DNA from: Granulicella sp. S156 | Lineage (GTDB): Bacteria > Acidobacteriota > Terriglobia > Terriglobales > Acidobacteriaceae | Reading direction: 5' to 3' | Assembly (NCBI RefSeq): GCF_009766105.1 | Contig: NZ_LMUH01000013.1 | Span: 1-64,000, forward strand | DNA length: 64,000 nt | Shown: positions 36,038 to 45,030 of the stretch, in pieces | Layout of the letters: each line of letters starts with the position of its first letter | How positions within the stretch are numbered: position 1 is the first letter of the stretch | Position numbers and translations under genes: made by a program | The notes under the pieces: generated by a model | Database searches by the model: none | The model's input: the letters and a program-made list of their open reading frames with translations, nothing else | What the model was told of the DNA's origin: nothing

Positions 36038-36643
36038 CTAAGCGACCAGCTTGCCTGCTTCGGAGGAGATCCCATCCAGCACGTTCCCGATCGCAGCCTG
36101 GGCATCCACTAAAGGCTCCTGCGTGTCCTCGATCCGGCTCATCATCAGAGCTCCTTCGAGCGTGGCGATGATCGTATTGGCAACACTCAGGGGCTTTGTA
36201 TTCTCACGTATCTCCCCGCGTTGAATGCCGGCCTCAATAATGGCGCTGAGCCTCGCCTTCCAAGCCAGAAACGCATCCCGTGCCAGTTGGCGCAGCACAG
36301 GATTGCCGTCGTCAGAGTCGATGGCGGCATTCATCAGCGGACACCCGCCCGGCATAATCGAAGGCGTCTCCACAAACCGTTTCACCGCAAACCGCAGCTT
36401 CTCTAAGGAGCTATCAATGTGCCCCAGATCGTCCGTTCGCGTCCTTACCGACCGCGACAGCGCGAACTTGAGCGCCTCTGCCGCCAACTCCTCTTTGCTG
36501 GAGAAGTGCCGGTAAAGCCCGCCCTTCTCTAACCCGGTGGCGTCCATTACGTCCTGCATGGAGCATCCCGAAAACCCCCGGCGATTGAAGATCGGCGCAG
36601 CCGCCTCAATGATCCTCTGCCGTGTCAGCTCGCCTTTGGCCAT
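36038..36643 (-). CDS. TetR/AcrR family regulator of the MFS exporter
   Basis: A 201-residue regulator. The DNA-binding domain reads RQRIIEAAAPIFNRRGFSGC then SMQDVMDATGLEKGGLYRHF, and the C-terminal part resembles the TetR_C subgroup with FVETPSIMPGGCPLMNAAID. It is divergent from a DHA2-type MFS exporter; two long direct repeats lie between them. This is the usual layout of a drug-efflux repressor and its target. The inducing ligand is unknown. Confidence 0.92.
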   Translation of the reverse strand: MAKGELTRQRIIEAAAPIFNRRGFSGCSMQDVMDATGLEKGGLYRHFSSKEELAAEALKFALSRSVRTRTDDLGHIDSSLEKLRFAVKRFVETPSIMPGGCPLMNAAIDSDDGNPVLRQLARDAFLAWKARLSAIIEAGIQRGEIRENTKPLSVANTIIATLEGALMMSRIEDTQEPLVDAQAAIGNVLDGISSEAGKLVA

Positions 36644-36721
36644 CGCAAAACCTCCGAGAAGAAGAATACGAAAAAAAGACGCATCGGTCTCTTCTCTGCT
36701 GAATCAGATGTATGAAGCGAC

Positions 36722-36770
36722 CGATCAGTCTCTAAATTATTAAGCCCGATCAGTCTCGAAAATTATTAAG
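36722..36770. promoter_or_regulatory. Two direct repeats upstream of the MFS exporter
   Basis: CGATCAGTCTCTAAATTATT(AAG) at 36722-36744 is repeated with one insertion and one change at 36747-36770. Each contains a near-palindrome (AC)CGATCAGTC. They lie between the divergent TetR and MFS starts, the second ending 16 bp before the MFS GTG, so they are probable TetR operators overlapping the promoter. A third weaker match, CATCGGTCTC, is near 36682. Confidence 0.65.
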
Positions 36771-36785
36771 TATGAGGAGTCGTCC

Positions 36786-38417
36786 GTGGCCACAGCCGTT
36801 GCCCCACTGCCCCAGAACGCCGCGCCGCGTGCCGCCGCCCTCGTTCCCACGATCAATCCGTGGGTTGTGGCGCTTACTGTCACCCTCGCAACCTTTATGG
36901 AGCTGCTCGACACCTCCATCGCAAACGTCTCCCTTCCTTATATTGCCGGTGGTCTGGGCCGCTCCTTCGACGAGGTCACCTGGATTCTTACGACCTACCT
37001 TGTAGCCAATGCAGTCGTTCTCCCGATGTCGGCGTGGCTCTCCCGCGTCTTTGGCCGCAAGAACTATTACATGGCCTGCGTCACGCTGTTCACGATCACG
37101 TCCTTCTTCTGTGGCATCGCGCCGACTCTCGGTTTCATGCTCATGGCCAGAGTTCTGCAGGGAATTGGCGGCGGTGGCCTCGCACCGGTCGAGCAGGCCA
37201 TCCTGGTCGACACCTTTCCTCCCGCCAAACGCGCGACTGCCTTTGCGCTCTATACCGTGGCGATCGTCACGGCGCCCGCCATCGGGCCGGTGCTCGGCGG
37301 TTGGATCACCGACAACTACAACTGGCGCTGGGTCTTCCTGATCAACATTCCCATCGGCATCCTTTCGCTCTTCCTGACCAACCGCTTCGTTCACGATCCG
37401 CCCTCCTTTGCGGAGGAACGCAAGTCGGTACGCTCTGTCGACGGCAAGCTCCGGGTCGACGGCGTCGGCATCGCGCTTATCGGCCTTGGTTCGGCGGCGC
37501 TTGAAGTCTTGCTCGATCGCGGGCAGATCGACGATTGGTTCGGCTCGAGCTTTATCTGCTGGATGTTCGCGATCGGGATCACCTGCCTGGGCGTTGCCAT
37601 CTTCTGGGAGTGGAACCACCCCGACCCGGTCATCGAGCTTCGCCTGCTCAAGGTGCGCAACTTCGCCATCTCGAACATCTTTTACTTCGTCTTTGGCTTC
37701 GGTCTCTTCGCCTCCACGACGATGATCCCGCAGATGCTGCAATCGCTCTACGGATATCGCGCTATCGATGCGGGTCTGGTACTTGGGCCGGGGGCCTTTG
37801 TGATCACACTGCTGGCTCCGGTCGGTGCGCAACTCGTCCAGCGGGGCATCATCCACCCCCGCATCCTGCTCTTTGGAGCCGTCATGGTGGTGGGGCTGTC
37901 CTTTATTCACTACAGCCACTTCAATCTTGCTACCGACTATCGCCACTACGCCCTGGCCCGCGCCCTGCAGGGGCTGGGTTATGCGTTCTTCTTCGTTCCG
38001 CTCTCCGTTCTTTCGTACTCGCAGCTGCGGCCCGACCAGAATAATAAGGCGTCCTCGCTCACCAACTTCTTCCGCAACTGGGGAGGCAGCTTCGGCATTG
38101 CCTTTGTGACGACCATGAGCGAGCGCCGCCAGAACTTCCACCAGGCTACGGTGGGTTCCAACCTGACACCGTCATCGCCGTTCCTGCAGCAGGGGGTGCG
38201 GCAGACCGCGGCCTATCTGCAATCGCACGGCTTCTCCCACGCGGATGCCCTTAATGCCGCGTATGCCCGCTACTACGACCAGTTAGGCGCGCAGACTCGT
38301 CTGCTGGCCTTCATGGATTGCTTCCATATCATCGGCCTCATCACGCTCATCGCTGCGCCCCTCGTCCTGCTGACGAAGAATTTCAAACTCGGCGGCAAAG
38401 CCCCGGCAGCGCATTAA
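36786..38417 (+). CDS. DHA2 family MFS multidrug exporter (EmrB-like)
   Basis: A 543-residue major facilitator protein with about 14 membrane helices. It has VTLATFMELLDTSIANVSLP at the start, motif C in PAIGPVLGGWITDNYNWRWV and NIPIGI after it, all typical of DHA2/EmrB-QacA proton-driven exporters. The start is GTG at 36786 with GAGGAG 7 bases upstream. No membrane-fusion partner is encoded beside it, so it may act alone in the inner membrane or with distant components. Probably controlled by the divergent TetR protein. Confidence 0.94.
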   Translation: MATAVAPLPQNAAPRAAALVPTINPWVVALTVTLATFMELLDTSIANVSLPYIAGGLGRSFDEVTWILTTYLVANAVVLPMSAWLSRVFGRKNYYMACVTLFTITSFFCGIAPTLGFMLMARVLQGIGGGGLAPVEQAILVDTFPPAKRATAFALYTVAIVTAPAIGPVLGGWITDNYNWRWVFLINIPIGILSLFLTNRFVHDPPSFAEERKSVRSVDGKLRVDGVGIALIGLGSAALEVLLDRGQIDDWFGSSFICWMFAIGITCLGVAIFWEWNHPDPVIELRLLKVRNFAISNIFYFVFGFGLFASTTMIPQMLQSLYGYRAIDAGLVLGPGAFVITLLAPVGAQLVQRGIIHPRILLFGAVMVVGLSFIHYSHFNLATDYRHYALARALQGLGYAFFFVPLSVLSYSQLRPDQNNKASSLTNFFRNWGGSFGIAFVTTMSERRQNFHQATVGSNLTPSSPFLQQGVRQTAAYLQSHGFSHADALNAAYARYYDQLGAQTRLLAFMDCFHIIGLITLIAAPLVLLTKNFKLGGKAPAAH

Positions 38418-38895
38418 GGGAGTAACGAAAGAGTTAAGGGCAGAGGCTTCAGTAACGTTCACGAGTCTTTGAAATCGTATCCTTTAGACAAAACAGGCAA
38501 ACGATACTGTTCGAAATCTGAGTGCTTCATGCGGAACTCTGGCCGCAAATAGATTGCTTGTTTCCCTATCCAAGCCTCGGCTCGCAGGTGTAGAATCCGC
38601 TCAAGCATAATATATTTTTCGTGAATCAAGGACTTTCGTCCTTGACATGGGCTATGATCTCCAACACTGTAGTCAATGGGTTATTGTCTGTCTGTCGCAT
38701 GTTAGCGAACTAATGTACCAATACCCACCGCTGTCGGGCCACGCTTCAAATCAATCAATCGGGTCATCTTTACAGCTGTATTTCAGCTGTTTTTCAGTTG
38801 TGCTGTCGGGTCCTCACAGTTCTCGGGGCCTTAAACCTCTGCCTCAAGTCGTCTGCAGATTGCGGACTTGAAGGCTTTTACTTAGGGAGATTCTT
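38418..38895. other. Gene-free stretch with a perfect hairpin before the lipoprotein gene
   Basis: Nothing convincing is encoded here; a 74-codon frame at 38647-38871 lacks a ribosome binding site and family features. A perfect hairpin TCAAGGAC-TTTC-GTCCTTGA occurs at 38626-38645, and its 3' edge contains TTGACA (38642-38647), a possible -35 element without a good -10. The A/T-rich segment just upstream and repeated CAGCTG/CAGTTG motifs near 38770-38805 suggest a regulated promoter or long leader. Confidence 0.4.
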
Positions 38896-40818
38896 ATGAA
38901 AATCCACCGTTTATCGCTTCCCGTCACCGTTAGCCTCGCTGGACTGATGGGCGTCCTCGGCTTGAGCGGGTGCTCGGCCAATTTTTCTGGCGATTCATCG
39001 AGCGTTCAAGATAGCACCGCTGTCCTCAAAGGTAATGTGCATGGCGGTCAGCAGCCTCTGGTTGGTTCTCACGTCTACATGTATGAAGTCGGGACGGGCG
39101 GGTATGGCACGGCAGCCACCTCCATCCTGCATGCCTCTTCGAGCACGACTTCCGATGGTACAAACTTCTACGCCACAACGGATGCAGCCGGCGACTTCGA
39201 TGTGTCTGGAGCCTATACCTGCACCGCTGGCTCTCAGGTCTATCTCTACTCCATAGGTGGCGATGCCAGCGGTAAAGGCCTCGGCAGCAACACGGGAGCA
39301 GGGCTGATCACCACGGTTGGCCAATGCATCGCCGGTAACACCTTCCCGAGCTCCGTCACGTTTGTGTACATGGACGAGGTAAACACCATCGCCACTGCAT
39401 ACGCACTGGCGGGCTTTGCCACGGATGCCACGCACATCGCCAGCTCTGGTACTGCGCTGGCCCTGACAAACCTTGCCAACGCCTTTGCGAACGCTCTCAA
39501 CATTGGAAACCAGACCACCGGACTTGCGCAGACGACGACGGCGGCGGGCAACGGAACGGTTCCTTCTACGAAGATCAATGCACTGGCCGACATCCTGGGT
39601 GCTTGCATCAATACAACCACCGGCTCCTCGCAGTGCTCGACGGTCTTTACCAACGCTCCGAACGGCAGTGGCACGGCACCCACGGATACGGCGACGGCAG
39701 CTATTAACATCGCTCAGCATCCTGGAACCAACGTTGCAGCCCTGTTCGGCCTGGTAAACAGCTCAGGTCCCTTCCAGCCGACCATTGGCTCAGTGACCGA
39801 CTTGAGCATTGGCATTGTCTATAGCAGCACCGCTATCAATGCACCCTTTAGCGTCGCCATTGATGCTGGAGGCAATGCGTGGCTTGCTAATAGTTCCGGC
39901 AATACCCTTACCAAGCTCAGCCCCGCTGGCGCGGTTCTGTCCGGTACCGGCTATGGCAGCGCTTCCACCCTTAGTGCACCCTTCAGTCTCGCTATTGATG
40001 GGACAACCGGCACTGTCTGGGCGGCAAACCAGGGCAATAACAGCGTCACGAAGTTCCCCAGTACGGGTGGTGCTGGCACAGTCTTTTCCGGCAACGGCAT
40101 CGACTCGCCCAAAGACCTCTCCGTCGATAACCTAGGCAATCTTTGGATTCCCGATCAGGGACTACTCGGACTCCTCCTTCCCAACATCGCGAAGATCACC
40201 CGCACAGGCACCGCAGCCACCTCGACTGTTTCAAGTCTGTTGGGTTCACCGGTAGGAACTGCTATCGATGGCTCGAATAATCTCTGGGCTACGTACTCTG
40301 CGCTGACCGACGTCACTGATTACAATACGACTGCCAAGTCGTCCACAACGTACCTTCTTGCTGGTGGCCTCGCTGGTGGTAACGAAATCGCGATCGACAA
40401 CAATGAAAACGTCTGGTGCACCGCCGGTGGCGTGCTCGGTCTCTTGAGCGGCGTCAGCTTGATCACCAACGGTGGCGTAACCATTGGGGATTACACTGCC
40501 TCTCTCCTCACAGCCCCTGTAGGCATCGCCGTTGATGGTGCTAACAACGCCTGGATTACCAATACCGGTACGAATGTCCTTGTCGAACTCGCCACGAATG
40601 GTTCGGCCATCTCGCCCAGGTCTCCCGCCTCTGGTTACCTGGTCCCCGGCATATCCGGCGGAGCCAACAACGTTGCCGTTGATGGTGCTGGCGATGTCTG
40701 GGTACCCAACAGCGCCGGTGCCAGCGTTACCGAACTGATCGGTATCGGTTCACCGGTCGTTACCCCACTGGCGGCAAGCATTACCGCTCCTTACACTGCA
40801 CCTTCCTCCAAGCCCTAA
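38896..40818 (+). CDS. Lipoprotein with C-terminal NHL-like beta-propeller
   Basis: A 640-residue protein with lipobox LSGC (acylated Cys26). Residues about 40-310 are a Ser/Thr/Ala/Gly-rich region including a carboxypeptidase-like segment (VLKGNVHGGQQPLVGSHVYM). From about residue 315 there are seven repeats of roughly 40 residues with the core hAhDxxGNxW (SVAIDAGGNAWLAN, SLAIDGTTGTVWAA, DLSVDNLGNLWIPD, GTAIDGSNNLWATY, EIAIDNNENVWCTA, GIAVDGANNAWITN, NVAVDGAGDVWVPN), forming an NHL/Vgb-like seven-bladed propeller. Such surface propellers bind proteins or carbohydrates; the partner is unknown. A terminator follows. Confidence 0.87.
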   Translation: MKIHRLSLPVTVSLAGLMGVLGLSGCSANFSGDSSSVQDSTAVLKGNVHGGQQPLVGSHVYMYEVGTGGYGTAATSILHASSSTTSDGTNFYATTDAAGDFDVSGAYTCTAGSQVYLYSIGGDASGKGLGSNTGAGLITTVGQCIAGNTFPSSVTFVYMDEVNTIATAYALAGFATDATHIASSGTALALTNLANAFANALNIGNQTTGLAQTTTAAGNGTVPSTKINALADILGACINTTTGSSQCSTVFTNAPNGSGTAPTDTATAAINIAQHPGTNVAALFGLVNSSGPFQPTIGSVTDLSIGIVYSSTAINAPFSVAIDAGGNAWLANSSGNTLTKLSPAGAVLSGTGYGSASTLSAPFSLAIDGTTGTVWAANQGNNSVTKFPSTGGAGTVFSGNGIDSPKDLSVDNLGNLWIPDQGLLGLLLPNIAKITRTGTAATSTVSSLLGSPVGTAIDGSNNLWATYSALTDVTDYNTTAKSSTTYLLAGGLAGGNEIAIDNNENVWCTAGGVLGLLSGVSLITNGGVTIGDYTASLLTAPVGIAVDGANNAWITNTGTNVLVELATNGSAISPRSPASGYLVPGISGGANNVAVDGAGDVWVPNSAGASVTELIGIGSPVVTPLAASITAPYTAPSSKP

Positions 40819-40839
40819 GAGTTTGGAAGATTGTTCTTC

Positions 40840-40877
40840 AGCCTGTAGTGCCGACATCCGGCGCTACAGGCTTTTTC
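40840..40877 (+). terminator. Rho-independent terminator after the propeller lipoprotein
   Basis: AGCCTGTAG and CTACAGGCT pair perfectly, with a further inner GCCG/CGGC match, and are followed by TTTTTC. Standard intrinsic terminator. Confidence 0.85.
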
Positions 40878-40935
40878 TTTGCTCCTCGCCCTCCCTGCAA
40901 ACCCTGGGCAGTTCTAGGGCATGTCATCAAATTTT

Positions 40936-41122
40936 GCCGTCCTTCTACTGCGGGGTGCTACAAAAGCCTTGAAGCGACGGGCGCAACGGTTCGCGACGAT
41001 ATGCAACGGCTGTAGTGCTTAGGATAAGCATTTTTCCCAAATACAAAGGCCGTCGCGTTCCTTTGCGAAACGTTGCGCCCGTTGCGTCAAGGCTTTTGCA
41101 ATGCCCGCGGCGGAAGGACGGC
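40936..41122. repeat. Palindromic intergenic element, family B copy 2
   Basis: A 187-bp inverted repeat with arms of about 57 bp, running from GCCGTCCTTC at the left to GAAGGACGGC at the right, and containing AAAAGCCTTGA..CGACGGGCGC with its partner GCGCCCGTTGCGTCAAGGCT. The right half, CCGTCGCGTTCCTTTGCG, matches copy 1 at 29777-29880. It is longer than copy 1 and its central loop differs. Confidence 0.78.
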
Positions 41123-41512
41123 GGTGCATCCAATGTCTTCCTGTCATAGCAGTAGATGTATGGCCGGCATTCATCCTGAACGCATTCTGAACAACAGTTG
41201 ATGAAGCGCCTCAGTAGAGGACACCTACTCTATAGATAAAGCGGCTCTGAACTCACACCCTTCTGCTTTTGGCACACAATACACCGCCCAATCGTGCGAT
41301 TTCCTTGACATCACCGCTCCGCTACGCGATGCTTAATCCTCAGGTGCGATTGGCTGGGAACGGCAGACGTGTGTCTGGACCTCGTGTCCGGAATGCGACC
41401 CGGTTCCGGCGCTTGTCCATGTGGGCAGCAGAATCCCCGAAAACTTTATGAAAGACGTGGCCAGGCTCGAGCCTTCATCTCGGCGTGTCCTGCCACGGCA
41501 GCAGGGCGTGCA
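41123..41512 (+). other. Leader region of yajC with possible structured RNA
   Basis: About 390 bp without a convincing gene. The segment 41356-41407 can fold as a three-way junction: GGAAC(41357-41361)/GTTCC(41403-41407) enclosing hairpins CAGAC-GTGT-GTCTG and GGAC-CTCGT-GTCC. I do not recognise a known riboswitch or the conserved core of SRP RNA, RNase P RNA or tmRNA. It may be a 5' leader of the yajC-secDF transcript or an unrelated small RNA. Confidence 0.35.
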
Positions 41513-41833
41513 TTGAGCTTTCTCGCGTTAGCGTTGGCGGCCGGTTTCGGCGGCTTTGGGTCGTTTGGCAGTCTGCCATTGTTAGTGGTGATGTTTGTTG
41601 CCATGTATCTTCTGCTCATTGTGCCTAATCAGCGCAAGCAGAAGCAGTGGCAGGCGATGCTGGCGCAGGTGAAGTCCGGCGATAAAATCACCACCAATGG
41701 CGGCATGCGTGGCACGGTCGTCAGCGTCAAGGACGATGTGCTGGTCATTCGCACCCAGCCCGATGGTGTGAAGTTCGAGATCGTTCGCAGCGCTATCGCG
41801 GCGGTCACCACCGACGAAGACACAAAAGCATAA
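41513..41833 (+). CDS. yajC: Preprotein translocase accessory subunit YajC
   Basis: A protein of about 106 residues with one membrane helix (LPLLVVMFVAMYLLLIVPNQ) followed by the YajC block RKQKQWQAMLAQVKSGDKIT then TNGGMRGTVVSVKDD. YajC associates with SecDF and SecYEG in the inner membrane. The frame is open to 41369, but TTG at 41513 with AGGG 6 bases upstream gives the normal family length. It precedes secD and secF, the conserved order. The start codon assignment is moderately sure. Confidence 0.92.
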   Translation: MSFLALALAAGFGGFGSFGSLPLLVVMFVAMYLLLIVPNQRKQKQWQAMLAQVKSGDKITTNGGMRGTVVSVKDDVLVIRTQPDGVKFEIVRSAIAAVTTDEDTKA

Positions 41834-41976
41834 GCACGGCGGAATATCGTTTGTGCGGCATTGCTGTGGCCGAAAGCTGTTGCCACAGTTCGCCAGGGAC
41901 CACAAAGTTTCGCAAGGGAAAACGTAAAGGCCGCGATGAGTTACAGGTCGCGGAATCTTGAAGGAACAACAATAAG

Positions 41977-43584
41977 ATGGGCAAGAATCTGGCCGGCAAA
42001 ACAGGCTTCATTATCGCGGTACTGGTGATCTGCATCTTCGGGATCTTCGGCATTCCACACAGTACCGGTAAAGGCTTTGGCGACTCGCTGAAGACCAGCA
42101 TCACCGATCGCATCCACCTTGGGCTCGACCTGCGCGGTGGCACGCATCTCGTGCTGCAGGTGCATGTGGCAGAGGCTGTCAACAGTGCTACGGATCGCGA
42201 TGTCCAGCATCTACATGACGAGCTTGCCAGCACGGGCGCTACAGTGGCTAAGGTCGATCTCGCGCATCCGGAGACAATCACTGTCTCAGGTTTCCAGCCG
42301 ACGCAACAAAGCGCGGTCCACGATGCGGTCACGGCCAATGAATATGCGTCGTATGACGTGCTGAACGCTCCTGGTGGAGGCTATCAGCTCACCATGAAGC
42401 AGTCAGCCATTCGCGATCTCGAAACCCGCACGCTCGAGACCTCCATCGACACCATACGAGATCGCATTGATAGCCTCGGAACGCTTGATCCTTACATTGG
42501 GAAATATGGTCTTGGCGAAGACCAGATCGTTCTGGAAATCCCCGGCATCGATGATCCCGTCCGCATCCAAAAGCTCATTGAGGCTACGCCGAAACTCGAA
42601 ATCCATGCGGTCGTCAGTGGGCCGTATAACGACGAGCAGGATGCGATGACCAGGCTCAACGGCATCATTCCTCCCGACCAGGAACTGCTCAAGGGTTCGA
42701 ATGGTACGGGCGGCCCCGATCTGGTCTATCTGCTGCAGCGTGCGTCGATTGTGGAAGGTACCGACTTCAAGCGAGCGGAGGCCTCGCAGGACGAGAATGG
42801 CCGTCCCGACATCCACTTCAACCTGACGGCAGATGCCGGTGAACGCTTCTACAAGTACACCGATGCGAATAAGGGCACCGGCCAGATGGCCATCACCCTG
42901 GATAACCACATTCGCGAGGTCGCCACCATCGAGGGGGCGATTCGAGACGATGGCCGCATTACAGGTGGCTTCACGCAGATCCAGGCAGAGGATCTGGCGC
43001 ACAAACTCAGTACAGGTTCATTGCCTGCATCGATTTCGTATACCGAAACGCGTTCCATCGGCTCAACGCTTGGCGCGGCCAGCATTCATGCGGGAATCGT
43101 TGCCGCCGTTGCCGGCATGTTGGCGGTTATGGCCTTCATGCTCTTCTACTATCGCGGCGCGGGAATCAATGCCGATCTGGCACTCTTCCTCAACCTCGTG
43201 ATCCTGCTCGGGTTTATGGGCTTTACGGGATCGACGCTTACGTTGCCCGGTATCGCTGGTGTCATCCTGACCATCGGTATGGGCGTCGACTCGAACGTGC
43301 TGATCTTCGAACGCATTCGTGAAGAGCTTCGCCTCGGTAAGACTGCCGCTGCAGCCGTGCAGGAGGGCTTTGCCCACGCCTGGGTCACGATCGTCGATAC
43401 ACACGTCACAACGGTCGTCTCTGCCGGCATCCTGTTTATCTTCGGCACCGGCCCGGTCAAGGGTTTTGCTGTGACGTTGGTCTTCGGTCTATTGGCCAAT
43501 ATCTTTACCGCCGTGTTTGTCTCGCGCACGATCTTCGATTACCTGCTTAGCAAGAAGGAACGCGGCGCGGCGCTATCGATTTAG
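41977..43584 (+). CDS. secD: Protein translocase subunit SecD
   Basis: A 535-residue RND-type membrane protein. The first helix near residue 15 is followed by HLGLDLRGGTHLVLQV (motif D1), a periplasmic P1 domain, and C-terminal helices with GMGVDSNVLIFERIREELRL, the proton-relay region. SecDF uses proton-motive force to pull translocated proteins through the Sec channel on the periplasmic side. It is somewhat shorter than the E. coli protein, mainly in the periplasmic domain. It lies between yajC and secF on the same strand. Confidence 0.97.
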   Translation: MGKNLAGKTGFIIAVLVICIFGIFGIPHSTGKGFGDSLKTSITDRIHLGLDLRGGTHLVLQVHVAEAVNSATDRDVQHLHDELASTGATVAKVDLAHPETITVSGFQPTQQSAVHDAVTANEYASYDVLNAPGGGYQLTMKQSAIRDLETRTLETSIDTIRDRIDSLGTLDPYIGKYGLGEDQIVLEIPGIDDPVRIQKLIEATPKLEIHAVVSGPYNDEQDAMTRLNGIIPPDQELLKGSNGTGGPDLVYLLQRASIVEGTDFKRAEASQDENGRPDIHFNLTADAGERFYKYTDANKGTGQMAITLDNHIREVATIEGAIRDDGRITGGFTQIQAEDLAHKLSTGSLPASISYTETRSIGSTLGAASIHAGIVAAVAGMLAVMAFMLFYYRGAGINADLALFLNLVILLGFMGFTGSTLTLPGIAGVILTIGMGVDSNVLIFERIREELRLGKTAAAAVQEGFAHAWVTIVDTHVTTVVSAGILFIFGTGPVKGFAVTLVFGLLANIFTAVFVSRTIFDYLLSKKERGAALSI

Positions 43585-43674
43585 TTAGTGCTATTAGCCG
43601 TTAGCTCTCAGTGAAGACGGCAAAGAAAAGGCTAGAAGCTAGCGACTAAAAGCTAGCAGCTCAAGGATTGAAAC
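43585..43674. repeat. AGCTAG-rich spacer between secD and secF
   Basis: The 90-bp gap contains repeated GCTAG/AGCTAGC motifs (GGCTAGAAGCTAGC, AAAGCTAGCAGCTC) and TTAGCCGTTAGCTCTCA. It has the look of a short degenerate dispersed repeat inserted between two normally adjacent genes. No open frame or terminator is evident. Confidence 0.4.
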
Positions 43675-44637
43675 GTGGAACTGTTTCGTAGCTCAAATAT
43701 CGACTGGTTGGGGAAGAAGTGGTACTTCCTCAGTTTCTCACTGATCTTTTCGATCGCCGGTGTCCTCAGCATGGTGTTCTGGCACCATATTCCGTTGGGT
43801 GTCGACTTCAAAGGCGGCACCCAGATCACTGTTCGTTTCGACCAGACGCCGAATATAGACCACATCCGCCACGCCATCGAGGCTTCGGGCATCAAGGACC
43901 CAACGATCCAGCGCATCTCTGGCGCGAACGGTGCGGCGTCCACGGACGCCATGATTACGCTGCCTGAGTCGACCGCGAGCGACAGTGCCCATGACCAGGG
44001 TCGTGCTGCTGTCGAAGGCGCGCTGAACGCGAACTATCACGACTCCAGCTTCTCCGTGCAGCAGGTTGACATCGTCGGCCCAACCGCCGGCAAACAACTC
44101 CAGCACACGGCCTGGCTGGCGACGATCTACTCGCTGATCGGCATGTTGGTCTACCTCTGGTTCCGGTTCGAACTCATCTATGGCGTGGCAGCCGTCGTAG
44201 CGGTCTTCCATGACACGCTCATCACCGTCGGTTTCTTCAGCCTCTGGAACAAGGAGATCTCCCTCACGGTCATCGCAGCCATCCTGACGCTGATCGGTTA
44301 CTCGATGAACGACACCATTGTGGTCTTCGACCGTATCCGTGAGAATCTCGCCTCCAATCGGCGCGAATCGCTCTCCGATGTGGTCAACCGCAGCATCAAC
44401 CAGACGCTGAGCCGGACCGTCATCGCCTCTGGCCTGACCTTCCTCACAGTCCTCAGCCTGTTCCTGTTCGGCGGAGAGGTGCTGCACGGCTTCTCCTTCG
44501 CCCTGGTGGTCGGCATCCTGATCGGCACGTACTCCTCGATCGCGGTCGCCGCTCCGATGCTGGTTGCCTATCAGGACTGGCGCGCCAAGAGCGGCAAGAA
44601 GGCCACGCTGCCCGCAGCACGGGGCGGACGGCGGTAA
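43675..44637 (+). CDS. secF: Protein translocase subunit SecF
   Basis: A 320-residue partner of SecD with six membrane helices. GVDFKGGTQITVRF is the SecF version of motif D1, and GYSMNDTIVVFDRIRENL is the C-terminal proton-relay motif. The start is GTG at 43675 with AAGGA 8 bases upstream. It completes the yajC-secD-secF set and is followed by a perfect terminator. The C-terminus is basic (KSGKKATLPAARGGRR). Confidence 0.97.
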   Translation: MELFRSSNIDWLGKKWYFLSFSLIFSIAGVLSMVFWHHIPLGVDFKGGTQITVRFDQTPNIDHIRHAIEASGIKDPTIQRISGANGAASTDAMITLPESTASDSAHDQGRAAVEGALNANYHDSSFSVQQVDIVGPTAGKQLQHTAWLATIYSLIGMLVYLWFRFELIYGVAAVVAVFHDTLITVGFFSLWNKEISLTVIAAILTLIGYSMNDTIVVFDRIRENLASNRRESLSDVVNRSINQTLSRTVIASGLTFLTVLSLFLFGGEVLHGFSFALVVGILIGTYSSIAVAAPMLVAYQDWRAKSGKKATLPAARGGRR

Positions 44638-44657
44638 GGTCGACTCCTGCTTCAAGT

Positions 44658-44688
44658 AACGGCCCTCGCGCTTAGCGCGAGGGCCGTT
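44658..44688 (+). terminator. Terminator after secF
   Basis: Perfect 15-bp arms AACGGCCCTCGCGCT and AGCGCGAGGGCCGTT separated by one T, so an effective small loop, followed by TGCTTTCC. A strong GC stem with a weak U-tract ending the sec operon. Confidence 0.82.
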
Positions 44689-44767
44689 TGCTTTCCCGGA
44701 AGCCAGCTGCGAAGGGACGGCGTATCCCAGCCCGTACAACGGTTGTCTTTACAAGCCCACCCCCAAC

Positions 44768-45030
44768 CCTGTCATTTCGACCGACCAACGGGAGTGGAGA
44801 AACCCCTGTATTTCGCGAATGCCTGCGCTACTGAAGAAGCCAAAGGGGCACGCTACTTGCCACAGATGCCTGTCGTCAACCGCAAAGTGAGTTCTTGCTG
44901 CTAACAAGCGTGTCCTTGGGGACATCGCAAAATACAGGGGTTTCTAGACGCAGAGAGCGCCACAACCATTTGCATCACGCTCTACACCTAGGGGTTTTCT
45001 CCGCTCCCGTTGGTCGGTCGAAATGACAGG
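44768..45030. repeat. Palindromic intergenic element, family A copy 2
   Basis: A 263-bp element. Its ends, CCTGTCATTTCGACCGACCA through GGAGAAACCCC at the left and the complement at the right, form arms of about 40 bp with only one or two mismatches. GAAACCCCTGTATTT recurs internally in the opposite direction (AAATACAGGGGTTTC). The right half shares an ordered series of matches with the element at 27889-28106. The 320 bp between this element and the TonB-like gene holds no clear gene and probably the promoter. Confidence 0.78.

Noticed and set aside
38647-38871. A 74-codon plus-strand frame before the propeller lipoprotein
   Set aside because: No ribosome binding site, no family features, and it begins inside a hairpin/promoter-like segment.
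41269-41451. A 60-codon frame and a possible SRP RNA upstream of yajC
   Set aside because: The peptide is Arg-rich shadow-like sequence, and the SRP core (GGAAGGAAGCAGCC type loop) is absent.
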